64,000 bases of DNA from Rhodococcus sp040643435 (GCF_040643435.1 NZ_JBEYUH010000010.1:62001-126000), one strand, 5' to 3'. Positions 52,335 to 61,171 are shown, counted from the first letter of the stretch. Numbers and translations: made by a program. The notes: generated by a model from the sequence alone, not told the origin.

Positions 52335-52674
52335 GACCGGCACCTCCTCGGTCTGGCAGAAGTCCGTGGTCGGACCCGGATGGGGTGGCTGCACGGACTC
52401 CGACTCACGAGGGTACGCCCGTATATCCGGGTGGTGAGGATTCGAGGAGATATTCGGTGAGCACGTAGCCGAGGGCAGCTCGTGTGGCGTTGCTCTCTCG
52501 GCGTGAATATTCCGGGTGAGGACGCGCGCCGGGCGGGGTACCTTCTCTCAGGTACCGCCAGTGCAAAAAGTTTTGCGGACCTTCTACACATTCCACACTT
52601 TTCGGGCCACACTGACTGTATGTTTCGACGCGTGGCGCGGCCCGGCGCCACGTCGGGGGACGAGTGAAGGCGGG
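52335..52674. promoter_or_regulatory. Divergent intergenic region with palindromes
   Basis: In these 340 bp two direct copies of GGTACC lie 8 nt apart (52537-52556), followed by the perfect palindrome GCAAAA-AG-TTTTGC (52563-52576) inside an AT-rich stretch to about 52625. This looks like the promoter and operator for the plus-strand gene at 52675. No RNA gene was recognised. Confidence 0.45.
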
Positions 52675-53016
52675 ATGTTGCGTAAATTCGACGTTGCAAG
52701 TGTGGACGCCGGCGAGATCACTGCGGAGGATCTGCCCAGGTTGGTGGCGGCGGCCGCGGCACGCGAGCCCGATCGGATCGCCGTGACGCACGACGCGGAC
52801 ACCACCACCTACGCCCGATTGCACAGGGAGGTCGTAGCACTCGACGCCGCAATGGGAATTCTCCTGGGGCAGGCCTCGCTCGTGCCGATCGCACTCGCGA
52901 CCGTCTTCCCGGCCCTGGCGGATACCGTGCCTGGTGATCTACGCGGCGTCGTCGACGCACTCGTGGCCGATCTCGTCGACTGTGTGGCGCTCGAACCTCT
53001 CTCCGCTGCAGGCTGA
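52675..53016 (+). CDS. Small protein with adenylation-domain-like N-terminus
   Basis: The 113-residue product has a segment (LPRLVAAAAAREPDRIAVTH then TTTYARLHREVVALDAAMG, residues about 20-60) that resembles the first strands of AMP-binding/adenylation enzymes (PDRIAV...YAEL...A). It has none of their catalytic motifs. The rest is hydrophobic and acidic (VPIALATVFPALADTV). It may be a truncated adenylation relic or a small scaffold protein. GAAGGCGGG precedes the ATG, and the promoter region is distinctive. The assignment is uncertain. Confidence 0.5.
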   Translation: MLRKFDVASVDAGEITAEDLPRLVAAAAAREPDRIAVTHDADTTTYARLHREVVALDAAMGILLGQASLVPIALATVFPALADTVPGDLRGVVDALVADLVDCVALEPLSAAG

Positions 53017-53107
53017 CGGCTCACCCCGGCGTCCACCCGATGATTGATAGGTTGACGAACGAAGAGATCGGTACTGCTCCGCAGTAACGGACTCGGCGGG
53101 AGGCCAC

Positions 53108-54643
53108 GTGGACGACACACTCACCATCGCCTGCAAGTACGGCGAGGTACGCGGATACCGTGACGGAGAGGTCTACGTCTGGAAGGGCGTGCCGTATGCG
53201 GCTCCGACGGGTCCCCGGCGGTTCCGGTCGCCGTTGCCGCCCGAACCGTGGAACGGAGTCCTCGACTGCGCGCGGTTCGGTCCCATCGCGCCTCAGAGCC
53301 GTCAGAGCCCGATCGGGATCGAGCCAGGGATGACACTGAGCGAGGACTGCCTCTCGCTCAACATCTGGGCGCCTTCCCCCGACGGGCGAAGGCGCCCGGT
53401 GATGGTGTGGATACACGGCGGTGCCTATGTGCTCGGCTACTCGGGCCAGAAGATCTACGACGGTCGAACGCTCTGTGAATCCGGTGATGTCGTGGTCGTG
53501 ACGATCAACTACCGGCTCGGCGCGCTCGGCTTCCTCGACCTGTCGTCGTTCTCGACGCCGGAGATCACCTTCGAAACCAACGTCGGTCTACGTGATCAGA
53601 TCGCGGCTCTGGAATGGGTTCGCGACTGCATCGCCGATTTCGGCGGCGATCCGGACGATGTGACCGTCTTCGGGGAATCGTCGGGGGGAGGGTCGATCAC
53701 CACCCTGATGACGATCCCGAAGGCCGAAGGTCTCTTTCACCGTGCGATCGCACAGTCGCCGCCCGCGACCTCGGTGTACGGCAGCGAACGGGCCGCGGCG
53801 GTCGGTGCACGCTTCCTCGAGATCCTGGATCTGCCGCGGTCCCGGATCGCAGAATTGCTGACGATGCCGACCGACACCCTCGTCGAGGCCTCGGAGGTGC
53901 TCGTAACCGAGACGCCCACCAAGGTGCCGGGCACACTCGCCATGACGCCGGTGGTCGACCGCGACCTGGTGCCGAAGTATCCCGTCGCGGCATTCCAGAA
54001 GGGCCTGTCGCACCGCGTCCCGTTGATCATCGGATCGAACAAGGATGAGCCCTCGATCTTCCGGTTCATGAAGTCCCCGCTGATGCCGGTGGACGACAAC
54101 GCCGTGCAGGCAATGCTCGCCGCGCTCGCCGACGATCGGCCGGATCTCGATCCCGGACGTATCGCCGAAATCGTTGCGGCATATCCAGATCTGCCCAAGC
54201 CGGTCGGTGCCATGGCATTGTCGCGCGATGCGGGCTTCCGGATGCCGGTGCTGTGGATCGCCGAGGCGCACAGCGCACACTCGCCGACCTGGGTGTATCG
54301 CTTCGACCATGCGACCCCGATGTTCAAGGCCGCGCGGATCGGCGCCGGCCATGCGACCGAACTGGCTTATGTCTTCGGAAATTTCGGCACGCTCGGTCGA
54401 GATCCGACGTTCTGGCTCGGTGGCCGTAAGGTGGCCGCCGAGGTGTCCGGGCGCGTGCAGCGACGCTGGGTGGCGTTCGCGCACCACGGTGTACCGGCGG
54501 CGCTGGACGGCTCGAAGCACTGGCCGCAGTACGACGTGGAGGAACGGCTGACCTTGCTGATCGACTCCACCGACCGTGTCGAGTCGGATCCGGACGGGGA
54601 GATGCGCAGGGTCTGGGGTACCGAGGTGATGGGCTTCAACTGA
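53108..54643 (+). CDS. Carboxylesterase type B
   Basis: The 511-residue serine hydrolase has family motifs EDCLSLNIWAP, VWIHGGAYVLG (oxyanion hole), INYRLGALGFL and the nucleophile elbow FGESSGGGS (about residue 200). Catalytic acid and His are expected near NKDEPSIF and HATELAYVF. It likely hydrolyses esters or carbamates; no signal peptide is visible, so it is cytoplasmic. The GTG start lies in GGAGGCCACGTG. It ends at a 13-bp hairpin. Confidence 0.9.
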   Translation: MDDTLTIACKYGEVRGYRDGEVYVWKGVPYAAPTGPRRFRSPLPPEPWNGVLDCARFGPIAPQSRQSPIGIEPGMTLSEDCLSLNIWAPSPDGRRRPVMVWIHGGAYVLGYSGQKIYDGRTLCESGDVVVVTINYRLGALGFLDLSSFSTPEITFETNVGLRDQIAALEWVRDCIADFGGDPDDVTVFGESSGGGSITTLMTIPKAEGLFHRAIAQSPPATSVYGSERAAAVGARFLEILDLPRSRIAELLTMPTDTLVEASEVLVTETPTKVPGTLAMTPVVDRDLVPKYPVAAFQKGLSHRVPLIIGSNKDEPSIFRFMKSPLMPVDDNAVQAMLAALADDRPDLDPGRIAEIVAAYPDLPKPVGAMALSRDAGFRMPVLWIAEAHSAHSPTWVYRFDHATPMFKAARIGAGHATELAYVFGNFGTLGRDPTFWLGGRKVAAEVSGRVQRRWVAFAHHGVPAALDGSKHWPQYDVEERLTLLIDSTDRVESDPDGEMRRVWGTEVMGFN

Positions 54644-54645
54644 CG

Positions 54646-54682
54646 GTCGCGGCGGCGATTCGAGGAGATTCGCCGCCGCGAC
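54646..54682. terminator. Bidirectional terminator hairpin
   Basis: GTCGCGGCGGCGA and TCGCCGCCGCGAC form a perfect 13-bp stem with an 11-nt loop between the convergent carboxylesterase and GNAT genes. Confidence 0.7.
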
Positions 54683-54693
54683 GCGCGCTCGGA

Positions 54694-54984
54694 TCAGTTG
54701 CGGTATTCGGGGTGCTCTGCGACGAACTTCTCGACGTACCAGCACGAGGTGCCGATCTTCAGCCCTTCCTCGCGGGTCTCGTCGAGGGCGTACTGCACGA
54801 CAACTCCGGCGAGTCCCCGCCCGCGGAACTGTGGGTCGGTGACGGTGTGGTCGAAGTCGCGCAGTTCGCCGCGCTGCGTGTAGTCGGCATATGCGGCGAG
54901 GTCGTCGCCGAGATAGAGGGCGAAACGTGACTTCTCGGCCTCGTGCGCGAGGCGGGTGTCGGTGCTGTCGGTGTTCTGCGTCAT
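54694..54984 (-). CDS. Small GNAT-family N-acetyltransferase (YjdJ type)
   Basis: The 96-residue protein has the compact GNAT fold of the Acetyltransf_CG family: FALYLGDDLAAYADY, then FDHTVTDPQFRGRGLAGVVVQYALDETR (acetyl-CoA loop QFRGRGLA) and TSCWYVEKFVAEHPEY at the end, all typical. The ATG overlaps the stop of the S51 peptidase-like gene by 4 nt, so it is the last gene of a four-gene minus-strand operon. The acceptor is unknown. Confidence 0.85.
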   Translation of the reverse strand: MTQNTDSTDTRLAHEAEKSRFALYLGDDLAAYADYTQRGELRDFDHTVTDPQFRGRGLAGVVVQYALDETREEGLKIGTSCWYVEKFVAEHPEYRN

Positions 54985-55634
54985 GGATCAACGGTACCTG
55001 CGGGATCACCGTGCTCGGTGTCGACGACGAGTACGTCGTCGTCGGTCAGGGCCACATGGTCGATGTCGTGCTCACGCAGGAACGCCAGAGTCTGCGATAT
55101 GCCGTCGTCGGCGAGAGCGGACGCCCCGGCGTGGGGCACGATCACCCGGTCGATCCAGCCCAGTCCGTCCCAGACCACGGCCGTGCCGCAAGCGGTGGCG
55201 ACATCGGCAGGGTCGTCGGAGAATTCGATTCCCCTCAGGGACGGGGTCACGACACACGCGCCGGCGCTGTACCCGCCATAGACCAACCGGTCCTCGCGCA
55301 CCAGTTCCGTGAGCACCGCGTCGCCGCCGCTGCGGGCGAGTTGCGCCCGCAGCACGAAGGTGTTGCCGCCCCGCACCCATACCGACGGGAACTCCTCGAG
55401 GCGCTCACGAAGGGAACCCGGGTCGCCGAGATGATCGCGCAGGTCCAGTTCCTCGGGTGCGAACCCGAGGGAACGCAGCGGAGCCATCTCGCTCGTGACT
55501 GCTGCCGCCCGCGCTGTGGACGGCCACGCATCGGCGGCGTTCGCGATCACCGCGATCCGGCCCGGCTCGCGTACCAGCCGGACGAACGACTCGGCAGCGG
55601 TACCGAACCGGTAGGACGACAAGAACAGTCGCAT
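54981..55634 (-). CDS. Peptidase S51 / dipeptidase E-like (class I GATase-fold) protein
   Basis: The 217-residue protein has the PepE-type fold: VWVRGGNTFVLRAQL (family GGNTF motif) and the nucleophile Ser in YGGYSAGACV (about residues 119-128). Members cleave Asp-X dipeptides or related amides. ATG 55634 starts right at the conserved strand RLFLSSYRFG. It lies 4 nt after the MDMPI gene stop and overlaps the GNAT gene, indicating one operon. The His of the triad may be in IVPHAGAS. Confidence 0.82.
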   Translation of the reverse strand: MRLFLSSYRFGTAAESFVRLVREPGRIAVIANAADAWPSTARAAAVTSEMAPLRSLGFAPEELDLRDHLGDPGSLRERLEEFPSVWVRGGNTFVLRAQLARSGGDAVLTELVREDRLVYGGYSAGACVVTPSLRGIEFSDDPADVATACGTAVVWDGLGWIDRVIVPHAGASALADDGISQTLAFLREHDIDHVALTDDDVLVVDTEHGDPAGTVDP

Positions 55635-55638
55635 GAGC

Positions 55639-56484
55639 TCAGATCGTGAACGCGAGGTTGTCGACGATGCGGCGACCGACCTCGCTGTCGCCGCCGAACG
55701 AGATCTCGTCGAGCCGATCCGCAGCCCGTTCGCGTCCACCGGCGAGGCGCACGAACAGCGACGAGTCCATCGCGATCGTCGACGTCGCCGGCTGCGAGAG
55801 CTCCGGTACCTCGCTCGCCCGGCCGTGGACCTCGACGTGGATTGTGCGCGCGAGGGGACCGGAGAGTTCGATCGTGATGCGTGCGCCCTCGGGCGCCTTG
55901 CCGCGCTTGCCCACGATGAAGGGCACCGCCCCGAAGACCTCCCTCGACGCCAGCTCGGCTCGCGGACCGCCCTCGGAGCCGGTGCTGCCCAGTGCGTCGC
56001 AGATGTCGAGCTCGTGAAGCCAGCAGTCGAACACGCGGATACGCATGAAGCGCCCGTACGGAGCGGGTCCGACCGGCGTGTCCGATTCCTTCTCGAAGTC
56101 CGCCTGCGTCATCGCGTCGAGCTCGTCCGTGCGACGCGCGATGATCTCCCGGTAGTGCGACAGCACTTCCGCGCCGGGTACGGGACGCAGCGACTCGACC
56201 CACAGCTCGTTGAACGCCGCGATGTCGTTATGCACGTGGGGGAACGAACCTACGTCCGCCTCCACGCGCGGAGCGTCGATATCCGAGAGCATCGACTCGG
56301 TGCCGATGAGGTGCGCGGTGATGTCCTTGATCGTCCATCCCGGCAGGGAAGTGGGCGTCTTCCACTCGTCGTCGGTGAGCCCGGCGAGCAACTCGTCGAG
56401 CGCGGCGAACTGCTCGAGCAGCAGCGGCCGGATGGTCTCGATCGGAAACTCGGCGGTCTCGGCGGTGTCGCGATGTGATGTCAC
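55639..56484 (-). CDS. Maleylpyruvate isomerase family mycothiol-dependent protein
   Basis: This 281-residue two-domain protein has a DinB-like bundle with metal ligands near PTSLPGWTIKDITAHLIGTESM and VFDCWLHELDICDALG, then an MDMPI_C-like domain (ARITIELSGPLARTIHVEVHG). It is the third member of this superfamily in the window. GTG 56484 overlaps the HIT gene stop by 4 nt. The substrate is unknown; thiol transfer or isomerisation with mycothiol is the family expectation. Confidence 0.8.
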   Translation of the reverse strand: MTSHRDTAETAEFPIETIRPLLLEQFAALDELLAGLTDDEWKTPTSLPGWTIKDITAHLIGTESMLSDIDAPRVEADVGSFPHVHNDIAAFNELWVESLRPVPGAEVLSHYREIIARRTDELDAMTQADFEKESDTPVGPAPYGRFMRIRVFDCWLHELDICDALGSTGSEGGPRAELASREVFGAVPFIVGKRGKAPEGARITIELSGPLARTIHVEVHGRASEVPELSQPATSTIAMDSSLFVRLAGGRERAADRLDEISFGGDSEVGRRIVDNLAFTI

Positions 56485-56921
56485 TGATGCTCCTCGGAGG
56501 TGAGACGGTCGAGTCCGGCGCGGATGAGCGCAGCGGTGGTCTCGGGATCGTGGGGGCGGCGGCGGATCAGGCCGATGCCCATCCGGACACGGTCGCCTTC
56601 CCAGCGGGGCAGTACGTGCAGGTGGGCGTGGAAGACGGTCTGGAAGGCTGCTCGCCCGTCGTTGAGGACGAGATTGGTTCCGTCGGTGGCGAGTTCCGAA
56701 CGGGACATGGCACGAGCGATCCGCTGCCCGGCACGGAAGACGGCTGCGCCCGCGCTCGGATCGAGATCCTCGAGGCGGGCTGCATGCACGCGGGGGACGA
56801 CGAGCGTGTGCCCGCGTGCGATCGGCCGGACGTCGAGGAAGGCCACGACGTCGTCGTCCTCGTAGACCCGTGCTGCAGGGCCACTGCCTTCGACTATGGC
56901 GCAGAACACGCAGGAACTCAT
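56481..56921 (-). CDS. HIT family nucleotide-binding hydrolase
   Basis: The 146-residue protein has the histidine-triad motif HAHLHVLPR (about residues 96-104), the N-terminal CVFCAIVEG (CxxC) and ARGHTLVVPR. HIT proteins hydrolyse nucleotide phosphoramidates or adenylates. It is the first gene of the HIT/MDMPI/S51/GNAT operon, 23 bp after the sirtuin gene on the same strand, so the sirtuin may belong to the same transcript. Confidence 0.9.
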   Translation of the reverse strand: MSSCVFCAIVEGSGPAARVYEDDDVVAFLDVRPIARGHTLVVPRVHAARLEDLDPSAGAAVFRAGQRIARAMSRSELATDGTNLVLNDGRAAFQTVFHAHLHVLPRWEGDRVRMGIGLIRRRPHDPETTAALIRAGLDRLTSEEHQ

Positions 56922-56944
56922 CGGGTCACCATACGCGGCGTGTG

Positions 56945-57691
56945 TCACTTCTTCAGGGCACCGACCAGAGCCGGCAACCCCACCGCCGCCGTGGTGCGCC
57001 AACTGTGGTCGACCTGGTCGCTCAGTGCGGTCTCGCGTGGATCGATCTCCACGATCGGGATGCCTTGGCCGCGAGCGAGCGAGGGCAGGCCGGCCGCCGG
57101 GTACACGACTCCCGAGGTGCCGACGACCAGGAGCAGGTCCGCGTCGCGCACGGCTTCGGTCGCGTCCTCCCACGGTTGCGGCGGCAGCATTTCGCCGAAC
57201 CACACGACTCCGGGGCGCCCGTCGCCACCGCATGCGCGGCACTGCGGGGGAGCCAGGCGCGCGACGGCTGTCTCCGGCGGGTCGGGAAGTTCGACGGGTC
57301 GCTCGCATCGGCTGCACCGCGGAGCGAAGAGGCTGCCGTGCAGATGCGTCACATCGTTGCTGCCGGCTCGCTCGTGGAGGTCGTCGACGTTCTGGGTCAC
57401 GATCCGTACGCGGGCGAGGTGTGCCCAGTCGGCGAGGGCGCGGTGGCCGGCATTGGGTTGTACTCGCCGCACGAGCGCGACCCGCCACTGATACCAGGCC
57501 CAGACCGTGGCGGGATCGTCCGCCCATGCCTCCGGTGTCGCGAGGGCAGACGCGTCGAAGTTCTCCCACAAGCCGGTCTGCGCGTCGCGGAAGGTGGGCA
57601 CACCGCTCTCGGCGGACATCCCTGCACCGGTCAGGACGGCCACACAGCGAGCCGATCCGGCGAGATCGAGGACCGGTGCCGGTATGTTCAC
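56945..57691 (-). CDS. Sir2 family NAD-dependent protein deacylase
   Basis: The 248-residue sirtuin (CobB/Sirt5-like) has the NAD-binding GAGMSAESGVPTFR (22-35), QNVDDLHERAG, catalytic His in LHGSLF, and a zinc site of CSRC and CRAC. The Tyr-x-x-Arg in WYQWR is the pocket motif of class III enzymes that remove succinyl and malonyl groups. GTG 57691 leads into the conserved core; a longer frame to 57781 adds only charged low-complexity residues. It consumes NAD and makes O-acyl-ADP-ribose, the substrate type of the macro protein at 49285. Confidence 0.9.
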   Translation of the reverse strand: MNIPAPVLDLAGSARCVAVLTGAGMSAESGVPTFRDAQTGLWENFDASALATPEAWADDPATVWAWYQWRVALVRRVQPNAGHRALADWAHLARVRIVTQNVDDLHERAGSNDVTHLHGSLFAPRCSRCERPVELPDPPETAVARLAPPQCRACGGDGRPGVVWFGEMLPPQPWEDATEAVRDADLLLVVGTSGVVYPAAGLPSLARGQGIPIVEIDPRETALSDQVDHSWRTTAAVGLPALVGALKK

Positions 57692-58217
57692 GGCCGTCCG
57701 GCCGGGGCCGGCGAGATGCGGCGGGCGCGCCGGGCGGTCACGGAGGTCTTCCTCCTCGTGCTCTCGGCCACCGCTGGTCACACGTGTCCCTTACGCGTGT
57801 GGAGATGGAAGTGCAAGGGCGATACTCGCTCTCCGGGAGTCTGTATCGATTCGGAAACGATCTGAATCGATAAACGTCACCAGTTTCCCTGTGTGGGTCG
57901 AATGGTTTTGCTAGTGCTGGCCTTTCGCGCTCGGATTCGGCTCCGGGCTCGGAAATGGCCAGGATCCGGCGTTCTTTCCAGTCTTCCTCACGGGTGGAAA
58001 ATGGCTTCTGTGAGGTGAGCTGCCTCACAAACTTTCGTCATCTTGCGGTTCGGACTCGATTCAGATGATCGGAACAGGTTGCGAGCTCACAGGAGGGCAC
58101 GGTAGGTCTGCATAAGCCTTTAAGCGCAGGACAGGCCGTCACATGGCCTCCGATAACGCATCTTTCGCCGCCGACCGTGGCGCGACGCGCACTTTCATCG
58201 ACGCAGGAGTCAAAGAA
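57692..58217. promoter_or_regulatory. Leader/promoter region of the transhydrogenase operon
   Basis: In this gap of about 525 bp between divergent genes, CACACG...CGTGTG repeats lie near 57780-57800. A clear inverted repeat TGTGAGG-N7-CCTCACA (58009-58029) lies about 190 bp before the pntAa TTG and could be an operator or leader hairpin. No gene was supported; an in-frame ATG at 58143 could extend pntAa. Confidence 0.45.
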
Positions 58218-59345
58218 TTGAGTACCGAAGGATCGAACACGGGGAGCGGAGCGCACCGCCGTCCGACCGTCGGCGTGGTTCGTGAAACGAACGACGGGGA
58301 ACGGCGGGTCGCGCTCGTGCCGAAGATCGTGCCCTCGCTGATCGGCAAAGGATTCGACGTCGTCGTCGAATCCGGTGCCGGTCAGGGCGCGCTGATTCCG
58401 GACGCGGCCTACAAGGAGGCCGGCGCGAATGTCGGTGACGCCTGGTCTGCCGACATCGTCGTCAAGGTTGCCCCGCCGAACGACACGGAGATCGCCCGCA
58501 TGAAGTCCGGTCAGCGACTGATCGGCTTCCTCGCCCCGCGCAATGCCGACAATCAGATCGGCGCCCTGACACAGGCCGGCGTCGAGGCGTACGCCGTGGA
58601 GTCCATCCCGCGTATCTCTCGCGCGCAGGTCATGGACGCCCTGTCGTCGCAGGCCAACGTCGCCGGTTACAAGGCCGTGCTGGTCGCGGCGAGCGAATCC
58701 ACGCGCTTTTTCCCGATGCTCACCACCGCCGCCGGCACGGTGAAGCCGGCGACCGTGCTGGTGCTCGGTGTGGGTGTCGCGGGTCTGCAGGCGCTGGCCA
58801 CGGCGAAGCGTCTCGGTGGCCGCACCACCGGTTACGACGTGCGTCCCGAGGTCGCCGATCAGGTGCGCTCGGTCGGTGCCCAGTGGCTCGATCTCGGTAT
58901 CGACGCTGCCGGTGAGGGCGGCTACGCGCGTGAGCTCACCGAAGACGAGCGGGCGCAGCAGCAGCAGGCACTGGAAGATGCGATCAAGGGCTTCGACGTC
59001 GTCATCACCACCGCCCTCGTGCCGGGCCGCCCGGCGCCGCGTCTGGTGACCGCCGCCGCGGTCGAGGGGATGAAGCCGGGTTCGGTGATCGTCGACCTCG
59101 CCGGTGAAACCGGTGGCAACTGCGAACTCACCGAGCCGGGGCAGACCGTGGTCAAGCACGACGTGACGATCTGCTCGCCGCTCAACCTGCCCGCGACGAT
59201 GCCGGAGCACGCCTCCGAGCTCTACTCGAAGAACGTGTACGCGCTGATCGAGTTGTTGCTCGACGAATCCGGTGCCCTGGCCCCGGACTTCTCGGACGAG
59301 ATCCTCGCGGCTGCCTGCGTGACACGCTCGAAGGAGAACTCCTAG
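58218..59345 (+). CDS. pntAa: NAD(P) transhydrogenase subunit alpha part 1
   Basis: The 375-residue soluble domain I binds NAD(H) in the proton-translocating transhydrogenase that makes NADPH from NADH. VGVVRETNDGERRVALVPK, FLAPRNADNQIGALTQAGV, RISRAQVMDALSSQANVAGY and the NAD site LGVGVAGLQALATAKRLGG are canonical. The TTG at 58218 was chosen because CAGGAG lies 8 nt upstream and the length then matches mycobacterial PntAa (about 366). ATG 58143 lacks a ribosome site. AAGGAG near its 3' end serves pntAb, which starts at the next base. Confidence 0.88.
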   Translation: MSTEGSNTGSGAHRRPTVGVVRETNDGERRVALVPKIVPSLIGKGFDVVVESGAGQGALIPDAAYKEAGANVGDAWSADIVVKVAPPNDTEIARMKSGQRLIGFLAPRNADNQIGALTQAGVEAYAVESIPRISRAQVMDALSSQANVAGYKAVLVAASESTRFFPMLTTAAGTVKPATVLVLGVGVAGLQALATAKRLGGRTTGYDVRPEVADQVRSVGAQWLDLGIDAAGEGGYARELTEDERAQQQQALEDAIKGFDVVITTALVPGRPAPRLVTAAAVEGMKPGSVIVDLAGETGGNCELTEPGQTVVKHDVTICSPLNLPATMPEHASELYSKNVYALIELLLDESGALAPDFSDEILAAACVTRSKENS

Positions 59346-59675
59346 ATGTACAACGAACTACTCGCGAACATCGCGATTCTGGTCCTGGCCGGATTCGTCG
59401 GTTTCGCCGTCATCTCCAAGGTGCCGAACACGCTGCACACGCCGCTGATGTCGGGTACCAACGCCATCCACGGCATCGTCGTGCTCGGCGCTCTCGTCGT
59501 GCTCGGTCACCTCCCGGGAGACGCCTCCTGGGGAATCAAGATCATCCTGTTCGTCGCTCTGGTCTTCGGCACCCTGAACGTCGTCGGTGGCTTCGTCGTC
59601 ACCGATCGCATGCTCGGGATGTTCAAGCAGCGCAAGGACTCCCCGGCTGCTCAGAAGAAGGGGGCTGACGCCTGA
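59346..59675 (+). CDS. pntAb: NAD(P) transhydrogenase subunit alpha part 2
   Basis: This 109-residue membrane subunit has about three spans (MYNELLANIAILVLAGFVGF; GIVVLGALVVLGHL; IKIILFVALVFGTLNVVGGFVVTDRML) and forms part of the proton channel. The stop of pntAa is immediately followed by its ATG with AAGGAG inside pntAa, and it overlaps pntB by 1 nt. A separate pntAb is usual in actinobacteria. Confidence 0.93.
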   Translation: MYNELLANIAILVLAGFVGFAVISKVPNTLHTPLMSGTNAIHGIVVLGALVVLGHLPGDASWGIKIILFVALVFGTLNVVGGFVVTDRMLGMFKQRKDSPAAQKKGADA

Positions 59676-61099
59676 TGAGCTACCTCGTCTCGGTCCTGTA
59701 CATCATCGCCTTCGCGATGTTCATCTACGGTCTGTCGGGTCTGACCGGTCCGAAGACCGCCGTACGCGGCAACTACATCGCCGCGGCCGGTATGGCGCTG
59801 GCCGTCGTCGCCGTGCTCATCGACATCCGCGACACGGAGAACTGGGGTCTGATCATCGGCGGCCTGGCCGTCGGTGTGATCCTCGGCGTCCCGCCGGCAC
59901 TGAAGACCAAGATGACGGCCATGCCGCAGCTGGTCGCGCTGTTCAACGGTGTCGGTGGTGGCACCGTCGCGCTCATCGCATGGGCCGAATACCTCGAGTC
60001 CACCAGCTTCACCTCGCTCGACGACCAGCCCACCGTGGTCATGATCGTCGGCTCGCTGTTCGCCGCGATCATCGGTTCGATCTCGTTCTGGGGTTCGCTG
60101 GTTGCCTTCGCGAAGCTGCAGGAACTGCTGAACAAGAATCTCGAGCGCAAGCTGGTCGCCTCGGCGAAGCTGTTCCAGCTCGCGAACATCGTGCTGGTGC
60201 TCGCGTCGATCGCGATCGCCGTGTACATCGGGATCAGCGCCGACGGCGAGCCGCTGGCTTCCTGGTGGATCCTGGCACTGCTCGTCGTGGCCGGCCTGAT
60301 GGGTCTGTTCGTGGTGTTCCCGATCGGCGGCGCGGATATGCCGGTGGTCATCTCGCTGCTCAACGCGCTGACCGGTCTGTCGGCGGCCGCTGCGGGTCTG
60401 GCGCTGAACAACCAGGCCATGATCGTTGCGGGCATGATCGTCGGTGCCTCCGGCACGATCCTGACCAACCTCATGGCCAAGGCCATGAACCGGTCGATCC
60501 CTGCGATCGTCTTCGGCGCCTTCGGTGGCGGCGAGGCGGCCGGTGGTGTTGCCTCGGCTTCGGGTGGCACGGTCAAGGCCACCTCCGCGTCGGATGCCGC
60601 CATCCAGATGGCGTACGCCAATCAGGTCATCGTCGTGCCCGGCTACGGTCTGGCCGTCGCTCAGGCCCAGCACGCCGTCAAGGAGATGGCAGCGCTGCTC
60701 GAGGACCGTGGTGTCGAGGTCAAGTATGCGATCCATCCGGTCGCAGGTCGTATGCCCGGACACATGAACGTCCTGCTCGCCGAGGCCGACGTCGAGTACG
60801 ACGCGATGAAGGAGATGGACGACATCAACGGCGAGTTCGGCCGCACCGATGTCACCATCGTGATCGGCGCGAACGACGTCACCAACCCGGCAGCCCGGCT
60901 GGACTCGACGAGCCCGATCTACGGCATGCCGATCCTCAACGTCGACCAGTCGAAGTCGGTCATCGTGCTCAAGCGTTCGATGAGCTCCGGTTACGCCGGT
61001 ATCGACAACCCGTTGTTCACCGCCGACAACACCTCGATGCTGTTCGGTGACGCGAAGAAGATGGTCTCGGAGGTCACCGAGGAACTCAAGGCCCTGTAG
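59675..61099 (+). CDS. pntB: NAD(P) transhydrogenase subunit beta
   Basis: This 474-residue subunit has about nine membrane spans (residues 1 to about 265) and a C-terminal NADP(H)-binding domain III (VPGYGLAVAQAQHAV, HPVAGRMPGHMNVLLAEA, VIGANDVTNPAA, LKRSMSSGYAG). With PntAa and PntAb it couples proton entry to hydride transfer from NADH to NADP. Its TGATG overlap with pntAb implies coupled translation. It ends at a 19-bp bidirectional hairpin. Confidence 0.95.
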   Translation: MSYLVSVLYIIAFAMFIYGLSGLTGPKTAVRGNYIAAAGMALAVVAVLIDIRDTENWGLIIGGLAVGVILGVPPALKTKMTAMPQLVALFNGVGGGTVALIAWAEYLESTSFTSLDDQPTVVMIVGSLFAAIIGSISFWGSLVAFAKLQELLNKNLERKLVASAKLFQLANIVLVLASIAIAVYIGISADGEPLASWWILALLVVAGLMGLFVVFPIGGADMPVVISLLNALTGLSAAAAGLALNNQAMIVAGMIVGASGTILTNLMAKAMNRSIPAIVFGAFGGGEAAGGVASASGGTVKATSASDAAIQMAYANQVIVVPGYGLAVAQAQHAVKEMAALLEDRGVEVKYAIHPVAGRMPGHMNVLLAEADVEYDAMKEMDDINGEFGRTDVTIVIGANDVTNPAARLDSTSPIYGMPILNVDQSKSVIVLKRSMSSGYAGIDNPLFTADNTSMLFGDAKKMVSEVTEELKAL

Positions 61100-61112
61100 T
61101 CCTTTCGGTTCC

Positions 61113-61154
61113 CGTCACGGCGCCCACGCGGATCCCCGCGTGGGCGCCGTGACG
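61113..61154. terminator. Strong bidirectional terminator
   Basis: A perfect 19-bp stem (61113-61131 with 61136-61154) and ATCC loop, 13 nt after pntB, faces the convergent bkd operon end at 61172. The core is CACGGCGCCCACGCGG against its complement. Confidence 0.85.
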
Positions 61155-61171
61155 CGTGCCAGGGGGTGCCG

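Noticed and set aside
53588..55009. 473-residue minus-strand frame
   Set aside because: It is antisense to the carboxylesterase and reads off-frame through the GNAT gene.
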